Source: Colius striatus (lineage: Eukaryota > Chordata > Aves > Coliiformes > Coliidae). Taken from it: a stretch of DNA of 64,000 bases. The notes beneath the pieces are model-generated. The model worked only from the letters and a program-made list of their open reading frames with translations. It was not told where the DNA came from and searched no databases. The DNA lies in the NCBI RefSeq assembly GCF_028858725.1, contig NC_084774.1:10452001-10516000 (forward strand). Reading direction: 5' to 3'. This document shows, piece by piece, positions 60,660 through 64,000 of the stretch. The translations under genes and the position numbers were made by a program. The number at the start of each line of letters is the position of its first letter. Positions within the stretch are counted from its first letter, which is position 1.

Positions 60660-63635
60660 TCAGTGTGCTGCTACCTGCTCTTCATCAGTTTCTGTTCCAC
60701 ACTCAGAGCTTTCAGGTTTCTGTGTTGCAACCTCAGCACTGTCTGCCTCAGGACAAACGGGTGCCGCGCTCTGCTCAAGACCCTCTGGAGCTTCCTTCTT
60801 GCCCGGGACTTCTGCTTGCACTTCTTCACTTGCACTTGCTTCCTTTTCGTGCTCTTCTACCCCATCTACCTCACTTTTGTCCCCCAGGAGTATGCTGTTG
60901 CAGTGGTGCTCATCATTCCTTGCTGTGACTTGATCTCCACCTGCCTCTGAGCCATCACTTGCTGGAGAAGTCCGTCCAGTCTCGGGGAGCCTGGACCCAA
61001 CTGAGGGGCTCACAGCCCCACCATCTGCATCACCACCCCCCTTCTCACTTGCCCCTTCCACACCAGTGTTCTTCTCACTGACATCTTCTTTTTCAGCCTC
61101 AGTGTTTGCAACTGATGGATTTAACTTGGCACAAGAGGCTGGGGGCCCCATGGGCAGGTTTATGGCTAACCTTCTCGATATTCCTTGATCGACTTTCCTC
61201 CGTTTCACAGCTGCAACAGCAGCCTCCGGCACTGGCGGCTCTTTGGTGTTTGCATCCTCTCCTTTTGGTGCTTCCTGGTCTTCCTCTGCTTGTGGGAGAG
61301 GAAATGAGGAGGATCCTGCATCAATTGCACATTCTCCCAGGTTCCTGGAGATGTTTTCAATATCAGGAGGGCTTCTCAACGCTTCGCTCTTTGGAGCCTC
61401 CGCGATATTTGCGTCCAGTTTTCTCTTCTTGCTCTCCTTTGTGCAGTCGCTCTCTGCTGTACCCTGTGCTCCTTCAGCCTCACTGTTTAAGTCCTTCTCC
61501 TCCTGCTGGGTAAATGAAGTCTCTTTCTCCTCTTCACCATCTCCTCCAGTCAAAACACATTCACTTCTCTTCTCTTTTACATCATCACTCTGCAAGTTGT
61601 CCTCGCCCTGCACATCTGCAGCATCTCCAGCTTTCTGTTCATCCTCTAGAGACTGGTTCTGATCCTCCTCCACAGAACCATCACATTTTTTAGCAGGAGT
61701 CTCCTGTTTCTCTTCAGCTTTTTGGTGCAGCTGTGACTTGGCAGAGCGGGACCTGTACTTGAGGAGTTTGTCATGAGGCCCCCACACGAAGCTGCCTCGA
61801 GGTTTGAAGTGTTGCCAAGCGTAGTGGACCAGCTCTCTTCTCTCTTTTTTGTTTCTGATGGTGAACAAGAAGTAATCCAAGGCACTTTTCTTCACATTTG
61901 GCAACGTCTCCTTCACAAGAGTTTCTGTTAGGAAAAACTTGACCAAGTGCACTTGATACCTTTCATATCCCATCTCCCCCAGGCACTTCAGGATGCGAGT
62001 AATCCGCAAGTTGTTGTGGCTGAACCTGAACAAACACATAAGCAAAGCTGTTACCTGAAAGTCTTACAAGTCCCTACAAGCCCCCAGGGTAGCTGCAGAA
62101 CGTTGTGCTTTATTGACTCGGTTCTATTAAAGACCATTTGACAATGCAGATGGGAGCAATGACAGGCTTAAAACACCTACTGCTGCCATCTGCCTTCAGC
62201 AGCACCTTCTCAGTCCTTCTTGGCTGCTGAGATTAACCATTTCAGCTCTTTGGAAAGGGTCTGTCTTTCTGCATCACTCACCAGTGTGTAACAGCCACCA
62301 CACTGGAAAAGACACCCAAGACCATGCAGTCCAATATCCTGTCCCTGCAGGGTAAGTCTGCTAAAAGGTATAACACAGGCAAGCAAAGATGCTGCCAGAA
62401 ATGCCTGACTTGGGGATTTAAGCTGGACACAGCTTTTTCCCTTTTTTCTTTTAATATTTGACAGTCTTCAAGTTGTTTTTTTTTCTTTTGTGAGTCTGCC
62501 TACTCCTTTTAGAACCCTTGTTAACATCATCAGAACACAAAGGGTCGTTACTATCTCTGTAATGAGACCTGCAATAACACACACACATTTTACCATCAAT
62601 TTGCAGCTCAAGGATTCAAAGCACTTCACACACATTAAGGCAGCTTTATAAACAATCAGGGCAGCATGGAAACACTCCTATTTTGTACTTTAACAAAGGC
62701 AATTTGGCTACCTGTGAAAATGTTTCAGATTCCTGCTTAAAGTGTAGTTTTAAACACAAGCTCTGCTAAAGCAAACATGAACATCTCCAAGTCTGTATTT
62801 TGTACCTCAGAACACCACCATGAGGAATGGCTGCTGGCAGCAGCTGCACTAGATGCAAAAGAAAACCAGTCTCAGATGGTTTACTTCTTATATTTGGCAT
62901 TATTAAAGTGACAGAGAGTGTGATGAGCTACAGTCAGGGGCTGAGCCAAGTTAAAAATACTTCACCTAGTGAAGGTTTTTATCAACAAAGGCCTCCAGTC
63001 CTCAAGGGATGAGGGTTTTCTTGCCTCCAGTCCTCAAGGGATGAGTGTTTTCTTGACTTTGGCTTTTTTGTGCCCTCTCAAAGCAGTATCTGGCTGTAGC
63101 AAAGCAGCAGCAGTGCAGAGACTCACCGGTTCAAGTTCTGAAATCGTTCAGCCCAATTCTCTGCTCTCTGAAGTTCTCCAGTTTCCTTGTTGGTCAGAAG
63201 GATTCCATAAAATCTCAGCATGAGCTGGTAAGCACGTACAAACCTTTGCATGACTTCCTTGGACTTCTTAAAGGCCTGGAAATGAGACAAATCAATGAGT
63301 ACAAAGTGCAGCTCCATGATTACCTGCACCAGTTTAAGTTGCACCTGATTTATAGACAAGGTTTGATTGTATCACTCAGCATTTTGTTTGCTGCTGGCAG
63401 ATACAAGACAGATAAATGTTTAACAGTGCTTGAGTGAGCACTGAGGCCTCAATAAAGCCATGTAAAAACAATCTAGACTTCAAATAGAAGGTCTGGGGGA
63501 ATTTAGCAGAGTTTTAGGGAAAATCTTTACATCCTTCAGATCTCAAAAAAGACCAAAGCTCTGAGTACCTGAATTTCTTGACAGGTGAGAGGTCTGGCAC
63601 GTCTGTTCATCCCATGCTCACGTAAAGGGAAGAGC
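60660..63635 (-). CDS. OGFR: OGFR, opioid growth factor receptor (last three exons; 5' end outside window)
   Basis: Exons on the minus strand: 63635-63569 (completes a Trp codon, then LFPLREHGMNRRARPLTCQEIQ), 63275-63127 (AFKKSKEVMQRFVRAYQLML...ERFQNLN) and 62025-60660 (FSHNNLRITRILKCLG... to TGA). Junctions have GT/AG and keep frame; about 527 residues are visible. OGFR binds [Met5]-enkephalin (opioid growth factor) at the nucleus and restrains proliferation. The first two exons and the start of the third hold the end of the conserved OGFR N-terminal domain, including SALDYFLFTIRNKKERRELV and FVWGPHDKLLKY. The remaining tail is acidic, Ser/Glu-rich and disordered, with nuclear-localisation-like KESKKRKLD and KRRKVDQG that match the human protein. 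The long near-identical 20-residue C-terminal repeats of human OGFR are absent. Confidence 0.94.
62026..63126 (-). other. OGFR: OGFR intron before the last exon
   Basis: A 1.1 kb intron with donor GTGAGT and acceptor TTGTTCAG. A 32-bp imperfect tandem repeat occurs at 62991-63054. A segment at 62605-62650 (GGATTCAAAGCACTTCACAC) faintly resembles the SINE-like remnant in the DIDO1 intron. Confidence 0.7.
62991..63054. repeat. 32-bp tandem repeat in OGFR intron
   Basis: Two consecutive copies begin GCCTCCAGTCCTCAAGGGAT at 62991 and 63023 and differ at about one base (GAGGGTTTT against GAGTGTTTT). Confidence 0.92.
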
Positions 63636-64000
63636 CTGAAGGGAAAGAAACCTTCAGCCCAGATGAGCAAAGATGCCATCCAACCCAGGACACTCATTTT
63701 GTTAGGACAAAAAGAAAAGATTCCAAAAATTGTGGTTTCACAGACATCCCTTGGAGACCTCACACCCTTACAGACACAGTAGTTTACTGTATGATAAATC
63801 AATCCCCCTCTAACAGCATTTTCTACATCAATTATAACGTTCTTTGCCTCTCTGTGTTGCCCCAATATTTCGTTCTGCAGTATGCTGCAAGACCAAGTGT
63901 GAGTCAGATCTGTAACTCCACTGGAAAACCTGTCTTCAGGCTTTCTACTTCATTGTTTCCAGAAGAATGTAACTCAGTAAAGAGGATGCAAGTTTCATTC
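63636..64000 (-). other. OGFR: OGFR intron, cut by window edge
   Basis: The acceptor CTTCAG adjoins the exon at 63635. The upstream exon, which must end in TG to complete the Trp codon, is not in the window. The open frame at 63536-63865 extends the exon into this intron and is not coding beyond 63635. Confidence 0.7.

Noticed and set aside
63536-63865. A 109-codon open frame as a separate small gene
   Set aside because: Its last third is the OGFR exon 63635-63569; the rest is intron read in the same frame.
1-64000. tRNA, rRNA, CRISPR, bacterial operon or intact retroviral genes
   Set aside because: None is visible; the spliced vertebrate genes and CR1 repeats account for the recognisable structure.

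Overview
This is a vertebrate nuclear window, almost certainly from a bird. Four spliced protein-coding genes, several chicken-repeat-1 (CR1) LINE 3' ends, and an LTR-like repeat of a type I associate with birds point that way. The gene order DIDO1 > TCFL5 > < COL9A3 < OGFR is the order known from human 20q13.33, so this is a conserved syntenic block (probably the avian chromosome 20 equivalent; inference). I see no operon, CRISPR array, rRNA or tRNA.

Region 1 (1-11010, + strand) is the 3' end of DIDO1: one SPOC-domain exon (406-601), a 5.3 kb intron, and the very large terminal exon (CDS 5896-9281) encoding the proline-rich, coiled-coil, collagen-like and Arg/Asp-rich C-terminal tail of the longest isoform, then about 1.7 kb of 3' UTR. 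Between DIDO1 and TCFL5 (about 11570-12085) lies a degenerate tandem copy of the DIDO1 terminal exon that still has a splice acceptor, an open frame in the right phase, a stop and a poly(A) signal. It is the most unusual item in the window.

Region 2 (12280-19610, + strand) is TCFL5. A CpG island precedes six coding exons predicting 516 residues with a C-terminal bHLH domain. Introns 2 to 5 each carry CR1 fragments, all in the same (reverse) orientation.

Region 3 (19610-21390) is the tail-to-tail junction between TCFL5 and COL9A3, largely filled by a ~1 kb LTR-like repeat.

Region 4 (21390-57060, - strand) is the complete COL9A3 gene. I could place all 32 coding exons with GT/AG boundaries. 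They predict a 675-residue alpha-3(IX) collagen chain with signal peptide, NC4, COL3, NC3, COL2, NC2, COL1 and NC1. One Gly-to-Ala change breaks a Gly-X-Y triplet in COL2 (residue 318). Introns hold CR1 fragments and a 124-bp GGAGA microsatellite.

Region 5 (57060-63635, - strand) is intergenic DNA and then the last three exons of OGFR, cut by the right window edge.

The genes are not one pathway: DIDO1 is a chromatin and Pol II factor, TCFL5 a germline bHLH factor, COL9A3 cartilage matrix and OGFR a growth-inhibitory peptide receptor. Their adjacency is syntenic rather than functional. All exon limits were read by eye from reading frame, splice dinucleotides and remembered similarity to the human proteins; no alignment was run.
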